This document shows positions 1-8,213 of a stretch of DNA of 64,000 nucleotides, piece after piece. Position numbers and translations under genes: made by a program. Position 1 is the first letter of the stretch; each line of letters starts with the position of its first letter. The notes beneath the pieces were generated by a model, which was not told the DNA's origin, did no database searches, and was given only the letters and a program-made list of their open reading frames with translations. The stretch comes from Limnohabitans sp. (GTDB lineage Bacteria; Pseudomonadota; Gammaproteobacteria; Burkholderiales; Burkholderiaceae_C): positions 1-64,000 of the forward strand of contig NZ_JAFEIF010000024.1 in NCBI RefSeq assembly GCF_017848645.1. The letters are read 5' to 3'.

Positions 1-1
1 G

Positions 2-967
2 GGCGGCCCCATCGATGCGCGCAAGTCGCCCACCTCGGTGAACAACCTGGCCACCAACAAGAGCTTCGAGTGGTTCGAAAACAACGTGATCTACCGCGTA
101 CCGCCCACCTTCCCAGGCGCAGGCCGCCGCGTGTACCCGGGCTTCTTGCAGTACACCGGCTTTGTGGCCATGAACCCCGACCGCCACGCCACCAGCCACT
201 ACGACTATTTCAAGGACCTGATCAAGGGTGACGACGCCAGCGCCGAAGCCCACCGCAAGTTCTATGACGAGTACAACGCGGTGCTCGACATGGACGCCGA
301 CTACTACCTGGAAACCATCGCCACCGTCTTCCAGGACTTCAAGCTGGTCAACGGCACCTGGGACGTCAAGGGTGTGGACGGCAAGATCGAGCGCGTGCGC
401 CCGCAAGACATCAAGGGCACGGCTCTGATGACCGTGGAAGGCGAGCTGGACGACATCTCCGGCTCCGGCCAGACCCGTGCAGCGCAAGACCTGTGCAGTG
501 GTGTGCCCGCCAGCGAGCGTCAGCACCTCGAAGTCCAAGGCGCGGGCCACTACGGCATCTTCAGCGGCCGCCGCTGGCGCGACATTGTCTACCCGCAACT
601 GGTCAAGTTCATCCTGAACCACGCCCCCCAAGCCAAGGCCCCAGCGGCCGCGGCCAAGCCCAGTGTGGCGGCTGCAGTTCAACCCGTGGCCAAGTCGGCA
701 GCTGTGGCTGCCCCTGTGGCCGTCAGCCCAGCAGCAAAGCCTGCAACCCAAGCGCCTGTGAAAACGGCTGCCAAAACACCTGTGGCAACGTCCGTGAAAA
801 CAGCCGCCAAAGCCAGTGCCCAGCCTGCTGTGAAAGCCACTGTGGCCAAACCCAGCGCCAAACCCGCTGCCAAAACTCCAAGCAAAGCGGTGGCCAAGAG
901 CGCGGCCAAAGCCGTGCCCAACACGGCCGTTAAAACCACTTGGGTGGATGCCAAGAAAAAGGCCTGA
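2..967 (+). CDS. phaZ: Intracellular PHB depolymerase, C-terminal part (5' end outside window)
   Basis: The reading frame is open from base 2 and begins with GGPIDARKSPTSVNNLA, the conserved core of intracellular polyhydroxyalkanoate depolymerases, so the GTG at 38 is internal and the true start lies upstream. The part shown carries the C-terminal PHB depolymerase domain, with the likely catalytic Asp in VEGELDD (about nt 443) and the catalytic His in GAGHYGIFSG (about nt 548). The nucleophile is not in the window. The enzyme would hydrolyse stored PHB granules in the cytoplasm, matching phaCAB at 15-18.8 kb. After nt 623 the protein continues about 114 residues as a low-complexity Ala/Lys/Pro/Thr/Val tail (AAKP, VKTAAK, AKPSAKPAAK) resembling histone H1-like tails and the tail of PhaM. 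Family identity is firm; the role of the tail is inferred. Confidence 0.9.
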   Translation, partial: GGPIDARKSPTSVNNLATNKSFEWFENNVIYRVPPTFPGAGRRVYPGFLQYTGFVAMNPDRHATSHYDYFKDLIKGDDASAEAHRKFYDEYNAVLDMDADYYLETIATVFQDFKLVNGTWDVKGVDGKIERVRPQDIKGTALMTVEGELDDISGSGQTRAAQDLCSGVPASERQHLEVQGAGHYGIFSGRRWRDIVYPQLVKFILNHAPQAKAPAAAAKPSVAAAVQPVAKSAAVAAPVAVSPAAKPATQAPVKTAAKTPVATSVKTAAKASAQPAVKATVAKPSAKPAAKTPSKAVAKSAAKAVPNTAVKTTWVDAKKKA

Positions 968-972
968 GGTCC

Positions 973-1662
973 ATGCCCGCCTTGAGCAGCCAAGCGCCTG
1001 AGACCCAGGCGCTTTTTCTTGCCCTGAACAATGCCCTGCCCCAAACGCAGTGCACGCGTTGCGGCTATCCGGACTGCGCCAGCTACGCCCAAGCCATGGC
1101 CGAGGGGCAAGCGCCCATCAACCAATGCCCACCGGGCGGGCAAACGGGCATTGAACGGCTGGCTGCCATCTCCGGCCAAGCCGTTTTACCCCTCAACCCG
1201 GAACACGGCACCGAAGGCCCACGCCATGTGGCCATCATCGACGAGGCCTGGTGCATTGGCTGCACGTTGTGCATCAAAGCTTGCCCGACCGATGCGATTT
1301 TGGGGGCCAACAAACTCATGCACACCGTGATCGAGCCTTGGTGCACGGGCTGCGAGCTGTGCATTCCGGTATGCCCAGTCGATTGCATTGCGCTGGAAAA
1401 CGTGACGGACACGCGCACAGGCTGGGCCGCTTGGTCCGCGCAAGACGCTCAGACAGCCCTCACACGTTACGCGTCACGTCAAAAACGTCTGGCGCATGAG
1501 GCGGCCGCCCACCAAGCCCGGCTGATCACCGAGGCTGAGCACACCTTGGCCGACTTGCCTGCCCACACCAAGGGCACCGACAAGGCCCCCGAAGTGGACC
1601 GCAAACGCGCCATCATCGAAGCGGCACTGGCCAAAGCAAAAGCCCGTCAGACCGGAGCCTGA
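973..1662 (+). CDS. rsxB: RnfB/RsxB-type electron transport ferredoxin
   Basis: This 229-residue iron-sulfur protein of the RnfB/RsxB family would pass electrons in an Rnf/Rsx-like chain at the membrane. The N-terminal Fe-S domain shows CTRCGYPDC and a later Cys in INQCPPGG. It is followed by a tandem 2x[4Fe-4S] domain, CIGCTLCIKACPTDAI and CTGCELCIPVCPVDCI. The protein lacks the N-terminal membrane helix of true RnfB, as in the short betaproteobacterial forms, and ends in a Lys/Ala-rich helical tail. The ATG at 973 is preferred over a TTG at 940, which would overlap phaZ. No other rnf genes are in view, so its partners are unknown. A terminator hairpin lies within codons 7-15. Confidence 0.85.
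   Translation: MPALSSQAPETQALFLALNNALPQTQCTRCGYPDCASYAQAMAEGQAPINQCPPGGQTGIERLAAISGQAVLPLNPEHGTEGPRHVAIIDEAWCIGCTLCIKACPTDAILGANKLMHTVIEPWCTGCELCIPVCPVDCIALENVTDTRTGWAAWSAQDAQTALTRYASRQKRLAHEAAAHQARLITEAEHTLADLPAHTKGTDKAPEVDRKRAIIEAALAKAKARQTGA
992..1018 (+). terminator. Rho-independent terminator for phaZ, inside the 5' end of rsxB
   Basis: AAGCGCCTG - AGACC - CAGGCGCTT forms a 9-bp GC-rich stem followed by a T run (TTTTTC). It lies 25 nt after the phaZ stop but 19 nt inside the next reading frame if that starts at the ATG at 973. Confidence 0.7.
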
Positions 1663-1673
1663 CGGGCTTTTGA
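1639..1673 (+). terminator. Rho-independent terminator overlapping the rsxB stop codon
   Basis: AAAGCCCGTCAG (1639-1650) pairs with CTGACGGGCTTT (1659-1670) in a perfect 12-bp stem with an 8-nt loop. The rsxB TGA lies within the 3' arm. Confidence 0.85.
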
Positions 1674-1743
1674 AGAAGCTTGTCGGGGCTGAAGCCACCG
1701 ACCTGCAAAGTGCTGCAGGCCGGACCTTCAGGCCCCACACCAC

Positions 1744-2226
1744 TCAATGTGCGTGGGTCGCCAACGCCGCAAAGGCCTTGACCACTTCGGGCGGTGCCTG
1801 CACCAACTCGATCAACACGCCCTCACCGCCAATCGGGAACTCGTCGTTCGCCTTGGGGTGCAAAAACGTGATATCAAAGCCGGCAGCGCCCTTGCGAATG
1901 CCGCCCGGCGCAAAGCGCACACCTTGGGCCGTTAGCCACTCGACCGCGACTGGCAGATCGTCGATCCACAAGCCGATGTGGTTGAGCGGCGTGGTGTGCA
2001 CGGCGGGCTTTTTCTCAGGGTCCAGCGGCTGCATCAAATCGACCTCGACCTTGAAGGGGCCGGAGCCGATGGCGCAGATGTCTTCGTCCACGTTTTCGCG
2101 TTCGCTTTTGAAGGTGCCGGTCACCTCCAGGCCCAACATGTCGACCCAGAGCTTTTGCAGGCGCAGTTTGTCAGGCCCGCCGATGGCGATTTGCTGGACG
2201 CCCAGCACTTTGAAGGGGCGCGTCAT
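1744..2226 (-). CDS. mce: VOC-family protein, probable methylmalonyl-CoA epimerase
   Basis: This 160-residue glyoxalase/bleomycin-resistance (VOC) fold protein has two beta-alpha-beta-beta-beta modules: [11 protein letters not shown] at the start, [11 protein letters not shown] in the middle and [11 protein letters not shown] at the end. Its ATG follows the pccA TAA directly with no gap. It also sits at the end of a propionyl-CoA carboxylase operon that has a methylmalonyl-CoA mutase upstream. Epimerisation of (S)- to (R)-methylmalonyl-CoA is the missing step, so the function is inferred mainly from context. In characterised epimerases the first metal ligand is a His in a D-H-I-A motif. Here that position is Gln (QQIAIGG), so activity should not be assumed. 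The other likely ligands are His in NHIGLW and Glu in LIELVQ. Confidence 0.72.
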   Translation of the reverse strand: MTRPFKVLGVQQIAIGGPDKLRLQKLWVDMLGLEVTGTFKSERENVDEDICAIGSGPFKVEVDLMQPLDPEKKPAVHTTPLNHIGLWIDDLPVAVEWLTAQGVRFAPGGIRKGAAGFDITFLHPKANDEFPIGGEGVLIELVQAPPEVVKAFAALATHAH

Positions 2227-4275
2227 TTATTCGAACTCCACAATCATCTGGTCCACAGTGAGCGATTCACCTTTGGCAGCCACCACCTTCTTCACCACAC
2301 CGTCTTGTGCGGCGAAGAGCACGTTTTCCATCTTCATGGCTTCGATGACGGCCACACGCTCGCCGGCCTGCACCTTCTGGCCTGGTTGCACCGACACGTC
2401 CACCAACAAGCCGGGCATGGGCGAGAGCACAAAGCGGCTCAGGTCCGGCGGGGCTTTGAAGGGCATGAGCTTGTGCAGCTCGGCCATGCGCGGTGACATC
2501 ACCAGCGCCTCGATGCGGGTGCCGTTGTGCTGCACTTGCAGGGCCAGCGGGTTCTTCAAGGTGCCGCGCTCGACTTGCGCTGTGAAGGGCTTGCCGTTGC
2601 AAGTGCCTTCGATGCGGATGTCGTTCAGGCGGGACTGGCTCTCAATCGCGTAGGTCTTGCCATCCACGGTGATCTGCGCCACACCAGGTTGACCAATGAA
2701 CTCGTCAACATGGACTTGCACATAGCGGTTGTTGCCGCCTTGGCCCAATTCGACCACGGCGTAGTCTTGGCCCACCTTGACGTCGTAACCGGGCAGCTGG
2801 CCGCTGAGGTTGGCGGCACGCTGGCGTGACTTGCGGCGCACAAAGGCGGCCAGTGCGGCCAGAAAGTCATGGTCGTCATGCGGCACGTCTTCGGCGCGGA
2901 AGCCTTTGCTGTACTGCTCGGCAATGAAGCCGGTGTTGAAGTCGCCCGACACAAAACGCGGGTGCGCCAGCAAAGCGGCCTGGAAGGGGATGTTGGAGCT
3001 GATGCCACGGATCACAAAACCATTCAAGGCTTCGCGCATTTTGGCGATCGCGTCGTTGCGGTCTTTGCCGTGCACGATCAGCTTGGCGATCATCGAGTCG
3101 TAAAACATCGGGATCTCGCCGCCATCTTGCACACCCGTGTCCACGCGCACGCCATACAGGTCGGTGGTGTTGCCCTGGAACATGGTTTGGCGAGGCGTCT
3201 GGAAACGCACCAGTCGGCCGGTAGAAGGCAAAAAGTTGCGGAACGGGTCTTCGGCGTTGATGCGGCACTCGATGGACCAGCCGTTGCGCTGCACGTCTTT
3301 TTGCTCGATCGGCAATTTCTCGCCAGCGGCCACGCGGATCATCATCTCGACCAAATCGAGCCCGGTGATGGCTTCGGTCACGGGGTGCTCCACCTGCAAG
3401 CGGGTGTTCATCTCCAAGAAGTAAAAGCTCTGGTCTTTACCGACCACAAACTCCACCGTACCGGCCGACTGGTATTTCACTGCCTTGGCCAGTTGCACGG
3501 CTTGCTCGCCCATGGCTTTGCGGGTGGCGTCAGAGATGAACGGCGAAGGTGCCTCTTCGATCACCTTTTGGTGGCGGCGCTGGATCGAGCACTCGCGCTC
3601 GTTCAAATAAATCACATTGCCGTGGCTGTCGCCCAGCACCTGGATTTCGATGTGGCGGGGTTCTTCGACAAACTTTTCGATGAACACGCGGTCATCGCCA
3701 AAGCTGTTGCGTGCTTCGTTGCGGCAAGAGGTGAAGCCTTCAAAAGCTTCTTTGTCGTTGAACGCCACACGCAGACCTTTGCCGCCGCCGCCGGCTGACG
3801 CCTTGATCATGACCGGGTAGCCAATGCCCTTGGCGATTTCGACCGCTTTTTCAGCGGTCTCAATCGCGTCGTTCACGCCGGGAATGCAGTTCACGCCCGC
3901 AGCGCCCGCCAGCTTTTTGGATTCGATTTTGTCGCCCATGGCGGCAATCGAAAAGTGGCGTGGGCCGATGAAGGCAATGCCTTCGTCTTCGCAGCGCTTG
4001 GAGAACTCGGCGTTCTCGCTCAGAAAACCATAGCCGGGGTGAATGGCTTGTGCACCCGTGGCTTTGGCGGCGGCGATGATTTTGTCAGCGACCAGGTACG
4101 ACTCACGCGACGCGGCTGGGCCAATCAACACAGCCTCATCGGCCAGCTGCACATGGCGGGCTTCTTTGTCGGCTTCGGAATAAACGGCCACAGTTTGGAT
4201 GCCCATCTTGTGGGCGGTGGCGATGACGCGGCAAGCGATTTCGCCGCGGTTGGCAATCAGGATTTTGGTAAACAT
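2227..4275 (-). CDS. pccA: Propionyl-CoA/acetyl-CoA carboxylase alpha subunit (biotin carboxylase + BCCP)
   Basis: This 682-residue protein begins FTKILIANRGEIACRV, typical of biotin carboxylase. An ATP-grasp domain follows (ASAGGGGKGLRV; EMNTRLQVEHPVTE), then a linker domain and a C-terminal biotinyl domain with EAMKMEN. Lys648 is the biotin attachment site, 34 residues from the end. The start at 4275 is chosen for its AAGGAG Shine-Dalgarno, 8 residues inside the longer frame. It carboxylates biotin with ATP and bicarbonate. PccB, encoded just upstream, then transfers CO2 to propionyl-CoA to give methylmalonyl-CoA. The gene is directly followed by the VOC epimerase gene. Substrate (propionyl- rather than methylcrotonyl- or geranyl-CoA) is inferred from the neighbouring mutase and MeaB. 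Confidence 0.93.
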   Translation of the reverse strand: MFTKILIANRGEIACRVIATAHKMGIQTVAVYSEADKEARHVQLADEAVLIGPAASRESYLVADKIIAAAKATGAQAIHPGYGFLSENAEFSKRCEDEGIAFIGPRHFSIAAMGDKIESKKLAGAAGVNCIPGVNDAIETAEKAVEIAKGIGYPVMIKASAGGGGKGLRVAFNDKEAFEGFTSCRNEARNSFGDDRVFIEKFVEEPRHIEIQVLGDSHGNVIYLNERECSIQRRHQKVIEEAPSPFISDATRKAMGEQAVQLAKAVKYQSAGTVEFVVGKDQSFYFLEMNTRLQVEHPVTEAITGLDLVEMMIRVAAGEKLPIEQKDVQRNGWSIECRINAEDPFRNFLPSTGRLVRFQTPRQTMFQGNTTDLYGVRVDTGVQDGGEIPMFYDSMIAKLIVHGKDRNDAIAKMREALNGFVIRGISSNIPFQAALLAHPRFVSGDFNTGFIAEQYSKGFRAEDVPHDDHDFLAALAAFVRRKSRQRAANLSGQLPGYDVKVGQDYAVVELGQGGNNRYVQVHVDEFIGQPGVAQITVDGKTYAIESQSRLNDIRIEGTCNGKPFTAQVERGTLKNPLALQVQHNGTRIEALVMSPRMAELHKLMPFKAPPDLSRFVLSPMPGLLVDVSVQPGQKVQAGERVAVIEAMKMENVLFAAQDGVVKKVVAAKGESLTVDQMIVEFE

Positions 4276-4295
4276 CTTGTTCTTCTCCTTGGCAA

Positions 4296-5828
4296 TCACA
4301 GTGGAATGTTCCCGTGCTTGCGCCAGGGGTTCTCGATCTTTTTGTCCTTGAGCATGACCAGCGAGCGGCAGATGCGCTTGCGGGTTTCGTGCGGCTGGAT
4401 CACGTCGTCGATGAAGCCGCGTGCGCCTGCCACAAAGGGGTTGGCAAAACGGGCTTTGTATTCGGCTTCTTTGGCGGCCAGCTTTTCGGGGTCGCCCTTG
4501 TCTTCACGGAAGATGATTTCCACCGCGCCCTTGGCACCCATGACCGCGATTTCGGCATTGGGCCAGGCAAAATTCACGTCGCCGCGCAGGTGCTTGGAGG
4601 CCATCACGTCGTACGCACCGCCATAGGCCTTGCGTGTGATGACGGTGATTTTCGGCACGGTGCATTCGGCGTACGCGTACAGCAGCTTCGCGCCGTGCTT
4701 GATGATGCCGCCGAACTCCTGGCTGGTGCCGGGCATGAAACCGGGCACGTCGACGAAAGTGATGACGGGGATGTTGAACGCATCGCAAAAACGCACAAAG
4801 CGGGCGGCTTTGATGGAGCTCTTGATGTCCAGACATCCGGCCAGCACCAAAGGCTGGTTGGCCACGATGCCTACCGTCTGGCCTTCCATGCGGGCAAAGC
4901 CAATCAGGATATTCTTGGCGTAGTCGGGTTGCAGCTCGAAAAAGTCACCCTCGTCCACGGTCTTGACGATGAGTTCCTTCATGTCATAGGCCTTGTTGGG
5001 GTTCTCGGGCACCAAGGTGTCCAGGCTCATGTCCAGGCGGCTCGATGGGTCACCGCTGGGGCGCACAGGCGCTTTTTCGCGGTTATTCAGCGGCAGGTAG
5101 TTGTACAGACGGCGCAGCATCAGCAAAGCTTCCACGTCGTTTTCAAACGCCATGTCGGCCACACCGCTCTTGGTGGTGTGGGTCAGCGCGCCACCCAACT
5201 CTTCGGCTGTGACTTCTTCATGCGTCACGGTCTTGACCACTTCAGGGCCGGTCACGAACATGTAAGACGTGTCCTTGACCATGAAGATGAAGTCGGTCAA
5301 AGCAGGCGAGTAAACCGCACCGCCTGCTGAAGGGCCCATGATCATGCTGATCTGCGGCACCACGCCGCTGGCCATCACGTTGCGCTGGAACACGTCGGCA
5401 TAACCACCCAAAGACGCCACGCCTTCTTGAATACGCGCACCGCCCGAATCGTTCAGGCCAATCACCGGCGCACCGACCTTCATGGCCTGGTCCATGATCT
5501 TGCAGATCTTCTCGGCGTGTGTCTCCGACAAAGCGCCGCCGTACACCGTGAAGTCCTGGCTGAAGACAAAGACCAAGCGGCCATTGATCATGCCGTAGCC
5601 CGTCACCACGCCGTCGCCGGGAATCTTGTTGTCTTGCATGCCAAAGTCGGTGCAGCGGTGCTCCACGAACATGTCCCACTCTTCGAAGGTGCCTTCGTCG
5701 AGCAGCACTTCGATGCGCTCACGCGCAGTGAGCTTGCCTTTGGCGTGCTGCGCGTCGATGCGCTTTTGCCCGCCGCCCAAGCGGGCCGCAGCGCGCTTTT
5801 TTTCCAGTTGTTCAAGGATGTCTTGCAT
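4296..5828 (-). CDS. pccB: Propionyl-CoA carboxylase beta subunit (carboxyltransferase)
   Basis: This 510-residue carboxyltransferase of the acyl-CoA carboxylase beta family contains the two crotonase-like halves: [14 protein letters not shown] and [13 protein letters not shown] in the first, [31 protein letters not shown] in overlapping pieces in the second, plus [13 protein letters not shown]. Its length is the usual 505-520. It partners with PccA, encoded 20 bp downstream, to make methylmalonyl-CoA. A GAGAG Shine-Dalgarno precedes the ATG. The gene order meaB-pccB-pccA-mce indicates one transcript. Confidence 0.93.
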   Translation of the reverse strand: MQDILEQLEKKRAAARLGGGQKRIDAQHAKGKLTARERIEVLLDEGTFEEWDMFVEHRCTDFGMQDNKIPGDGVVTGYGMINGRLVFVFSQDFTVYGGALSETHAEKICKIMDQAMKVGAPVIGLNDSGGARIQEGVASLGGYADVFQRNVMASGVVPQISMIMGPSAGGAVYSPALTDFIFMVKDTSYMFVTGPEVVKTVTHEEVTAEELGGALTHTTKSGVADMAFENDVEALLMLRRLYNYLPLNNREKAPVRPSGDPSSRLDMSLDTLVPENPNKAYDMKELIVKTVDEGDFFELQPDYAKNILIGFARMEGQTVGIVANQPLVLAGCLDIKSSIKAARFVRFCDAFNIPVITFVDVPGFMPGTSQEFGGIIKHGAKLLYAYAECTVPKITVITRKAYGGAYDVMASKHLRGDVNFAWPNAEIAVMGAKGAVEIIFREDKGDPEKLAAKEAEYKARFANPFVAGARGFIDDVIQPHETRKRICRSLVMLKDKKIENPWRKHGNIPL

Positions 5829-5846
5829 GGTGGTTCTCTCTTTTCT

Positions 5847-6881
5847 TCAGGAAGATGGGGTTTCGCTCTGCGCCTGGTAAGCACTGAGCAGTTGACGGGC
5901 CGCAGTAGACGCGGCGAGCTGGCCCGCCGCGACTTGTTGGCTGAGTTGGGGCAGCAGCGTTTGCACACGCGGCTGCGCCCGAAAATTGTGTTTGAGCCCG
6001 GCGTCGATGCGCTCCCACATCCACGACAGGGCTTGTTGCTGGCGGCGCAAGGTCAGTCGGCCATTGGCCGTTTGCAGGCTTCGGAACTCGCTGACCGCCG
6101 CCCAAAAGCTGTCCACGCCTTGGCCGAGCAAAGCGCTCAGCTGCACCACCTTGGGGTGCCACTGCGTGGTGTCGGCATGCGCATGGCCCGATCCGCCGTG
6201 CATGCCCAAGAGCTGCAAGGCGCTGGTGATCTGCAACTCGGCGCGGGTGGCGGCGATGGCATCAATGTCGGCCTTGTTGATGACCACCAAATCGGCGATT
6301 TCCATCACGCCTTTTTTGATGGCCTGCAAATCGTCGCCCGCATTGGGCAGCTGCATCAGCACAAACATGTCGGTCATGTTGGCCACCGCCGTCTCGGACT
6401 GGCCCACGCCCACGGTTTCCACAATCACCACGTCATAACCCGCCGCTTCGCAAACCAACATGGACTCGCGGGTTTTTTCGGCCACGCCACCCAAAGTGCC
6501 GCTGCTGGGGCTGGGGCGGATGTAAGCGCGCTCGTGCACGCTGAGCAACTCCATGCGGGTCTTGTCGCCCAGAATCGAGCCGCCCGACACGGTGCTCGAC
6601 GGGTCCACCGCCAGCACCGCCACGCGGTGGCCTTGACCGATCAGGTACAGGCCGAGCGCCTCGATGAAAGTGGACTTGCCCACGCCGGGCACACCGCTGA
6701 TGCCCAACCGGAACGAGTTGCCGGTGTGCGGCAGCATGGCCGTGAGCAACTCGTCGGCCTGAGCGCGGTGGTCGGTGCGGGTGGATTCGAGCAGCGTGAT
6801 GGCTTTGGCCATGGCGCGGCGTTGGGCAGGCGCAGGGCCGTGCAGCAAACCTTGCAACAACTGATCAGGCGTCTTATTCAA
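5847..6881 (-). CDS. meaB: Methylmalonyl-CoA mutase chaperone GTPase MeaB
   Basis: This 344-residue SIMIBI-class G protein protects and reactivates the B12-dependent methylmalonyl-CoA mutase. The Walker A motif GVPGVGKS is at residues 63-70, followed by VLAVDPSS, the MeaB-specific [19 protein letters not shown] (switch) and NKAD (guanine specificity). The start appears to be TTG (codon at 6881-6879) with GAGGG 7 nt upstream. Its first bases overlap the TGA of the upstream unknown gene. The unusual start and the 4-bp overlap suggest that the original 5' end was altered when the upstream block arrived. The mutase gene itself lies about 1.8 kb upstream, beyond that block. Confidence 0.92.
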   Translation of the reverse strand: MNKTPDQLLQGLLHGPAPAQRRAMAKAITLLESTRTDHRAQADELLTAMLPHTGNSFRLGISGVPGVGKSTFIEALGLYLIGQGHRVAVLAVDPSSTVSGGSILGDKTRMELLSVHERAYIRPSPSSGTLGGVAEKTRESMLVCEAAGYDVVIVETVGVGQSETAVANMTDMFVLMQLPNAGDDLQAIKKGVMEIADLVVINKADIDAIAATRAELQITSALQLLGMHGGSGHAHADTTQWHPKVVQLSALLGQGVDSFWAAVSEFRSLQTANGRLTLRRQQQALSWMWERIDAGLKHNFRAQPRVQTLLPQLSQQVAAGQLAASTAARQLLSAYQAQSETPSS

Positions 6882-7558
6882 AAATTGACCCTCGCAGTTA
6901 ACTCTTGACTATCGCAACTGCGAAAGTATCCAAAACGAGCCCCAATGACTGTTTCGCCTGTGCAATCTGCAACGATGTGGGAGTCAACACTGATGCCTTG
7001 CCAATCTAGAACCGCGACCAGAGCTGCAAATGAATTCATCAGGTTAGCCAGATTCGCTTGTATAAATTCTTTTTCACGATCATGTTTTACCGCGTTGTAG
7101 CTCTTGTAAAAAATCGGGCTGGGGTCTTGCCCATTTTCAAAACTCTCCAACGGGAAAATAGGAGTTTCACTTACTCCCCAGTCATGAAAATAAAATTTGT
7201 AGTCGGACAATTTGGGGCTACTGGAAGCCGTCGAGCAGCCGTCATGCAAGCAGCAACCAAATTGTTTGTTGAGCTGGGCATAGTCGTCAATTTTCCAATC
7301 AAGCTCCCTACCCTCCCTAGACCTTCTAACTTGAAAATCAAGTCTCCGGCAAGCCAACTTACAAACTGACTCAAACTCCGTACACACACGTAAAAACAAT
7401 TGATAAATTTGATGACCAAAACAAGCTGCATTCGCTTGCACAGGCTCAACGTACTCAAATATCTTGAGTAAATCGTTACCTAACAAAACGTATGCACGTT
7501 GGTGATTGCGTATCTCACTGGGCGTCAGCGAGTCCCATGAATTCGTGACTTGACTCAT
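6878..7558 (-). CDS. Unknown AT-rich protein with a HEPN-like C-terminal helix motif
   Basis: I do not recognise this 226-residue cytoplasmic protein. It has no signal peptide or membrane helix and looks largely alpha-helical, with a Cys-containing middle (CKLACRR; CCLHDGC). The C-terminal part reads [16 protein letters not shown] followed by a long hydrophobic helix. The Y-N-x-V-K-H-D-R motif resembles all-helical HEPN-type domains, but this is a weak visual resemblance. The DNA is clearly richer in A/T than its neighbours, with different codon use. The gene overlaps vapC by 4 bp upstream and meaB by 4 bp downstream, so it is translationally coupled in a block that splits the methylmalonyl-CoA operon. 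These are signs of horizontal transfer. A defence or toxin-related role is possible but unproven. Confidence 0.6.
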   Translation of the reverse strand: MSQVTNSWDSLTPSEIRNHQRAYVLLGNDLLKIFEYVEPVQANAACFGHQIYQLFLRVCTEFESVCKLACRRLDFQVRRSREGRELDWKIDDYAQLNKQFGCCLHDGCSTASSSPKLSDYKFYFHDWGVSETPIFPLESFENGQDPSPIFYKSYNAVKHDREKEFIQANLANLMNSFAALVAVLDWQGISVDSHIVADCTGETVIGARFGYFRSCDSQELTARVNF

Positions 7559-7959
7559 AACACCCAGTTCTCCAACTTCAAGCCCTCAATCCGCTCAAAC
7601 TCCCGCGTGTTGTTGGTCACACAAACGGCATCCAAAGCCAAGGCGTGACAGCCAATCAACAAGTCCAACTCACCAATGCTTTTGCCAGTTGAGCGCAGCG
7701 CGTGTTGTTGGCGGGCGAAGTGCCACATGGCGTCTTGCGTCCAGGGCAAGACGCGCACTTCGCTCAGGAACAATTCCAGCACCTTGCGGTTGCGCGCTTT
7801 TTGATCGCTTTTTTCCACGCCATAAGCCAACTCGGCGGCAACAAGTGCGGACAACACCACACGGTCAGACCCCAGTTCGTTCAGGCGCGCCAAGACATTG
7901 GGCACGCCACGCTGGATGTAGATCACCATGTTGGTGTCGAGCATGTACAGGGAAGACAT
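7555..7959 (-). CDS. vapC: VapC-family PIN-domain ribonuclease toxin
   Basis: This 134-residue PIN-domain protein has the acidic catalytic set D8 (YMLDTN), E43 (AAELAYG) and D99 (IGELDLLIG), plus the TNNTREF motif near residue 115 that is typical of VapC and FitB toxins. Many family members cleave initiator tRNA, but the target here cannot be told from sequence. Its ATG overlaps the stop of vapB by one base, the usual antitoxin-toxin coupling. It forms part of a three-gene RHH-VapB-VapC unit and overlaps the unknown gene downstream by 4 bp. Confidence 0.93.
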   Translation of the reverse strand: MSSLYMLDTNMVIYIQRGVPNVLARLNELGSDRVVLSALVAAELAYGVEKSDQKARNRKVLELFLSEVRVLPWTQDAMWHFARQQHALRSTGKSIGELDLLIGCHALALDAVCVTNNTREFERIEGLKLENWVL

Positions 7960-8213
7960 CAGTCGAGGCTTTCGATGTCGTCCGGTGGCAACGTGTGCTC
8001 GCGCTCGATTTCTTCAGGCATGCCATCCCAGCCGCTCAAAATGGCTTGCAAGCGCGTACCCCACTCGCCCGGTTCGTCCTTTTTGGGGCGAAGAATGACG
8101 GTGTTGCCCACCTTCTCAATGAACACCTCGGCGGTGTCAAAGCGATAGGCTTTGGGCAGGCGCACCGCTTGGCTGCGGCCTGTGGTGAAAATTTTGGCGG
8201 TGTCTGTGATCAT
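7959..8213 (-). CDS. vapB: VapB-family antitoxin (AbrB/SpoVT swapped-hairpin DNA-binding)
   Basis: This 84-residue antitoxin has an N-terminal AbrB-type domain, KIFTTGRSQAVRLPKAYRF, with the VapB signature G-R-S-Q-A-V-R-L-P. A short acidic C-terminal tail (GMPEEIEREHTLPPDD) would wrap the VapC toxin. It should bind DNA as a dimer and repress its own operon. A palindrome at 8230-8255, 17 bp upstream of its start, is the obvious candidate site. The start overlaps the end of the RHH gene by 4 bp (ATGA). Confidence 0.93.
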   Translation of the reverse strand: MITDTAKIFTTGRSQAVRLPKAYRFDTAEVFIEKVGNTVILRPKKDEPGEWGTRLQAILSGWDGMPEEIEREHTLPPDDIESLD

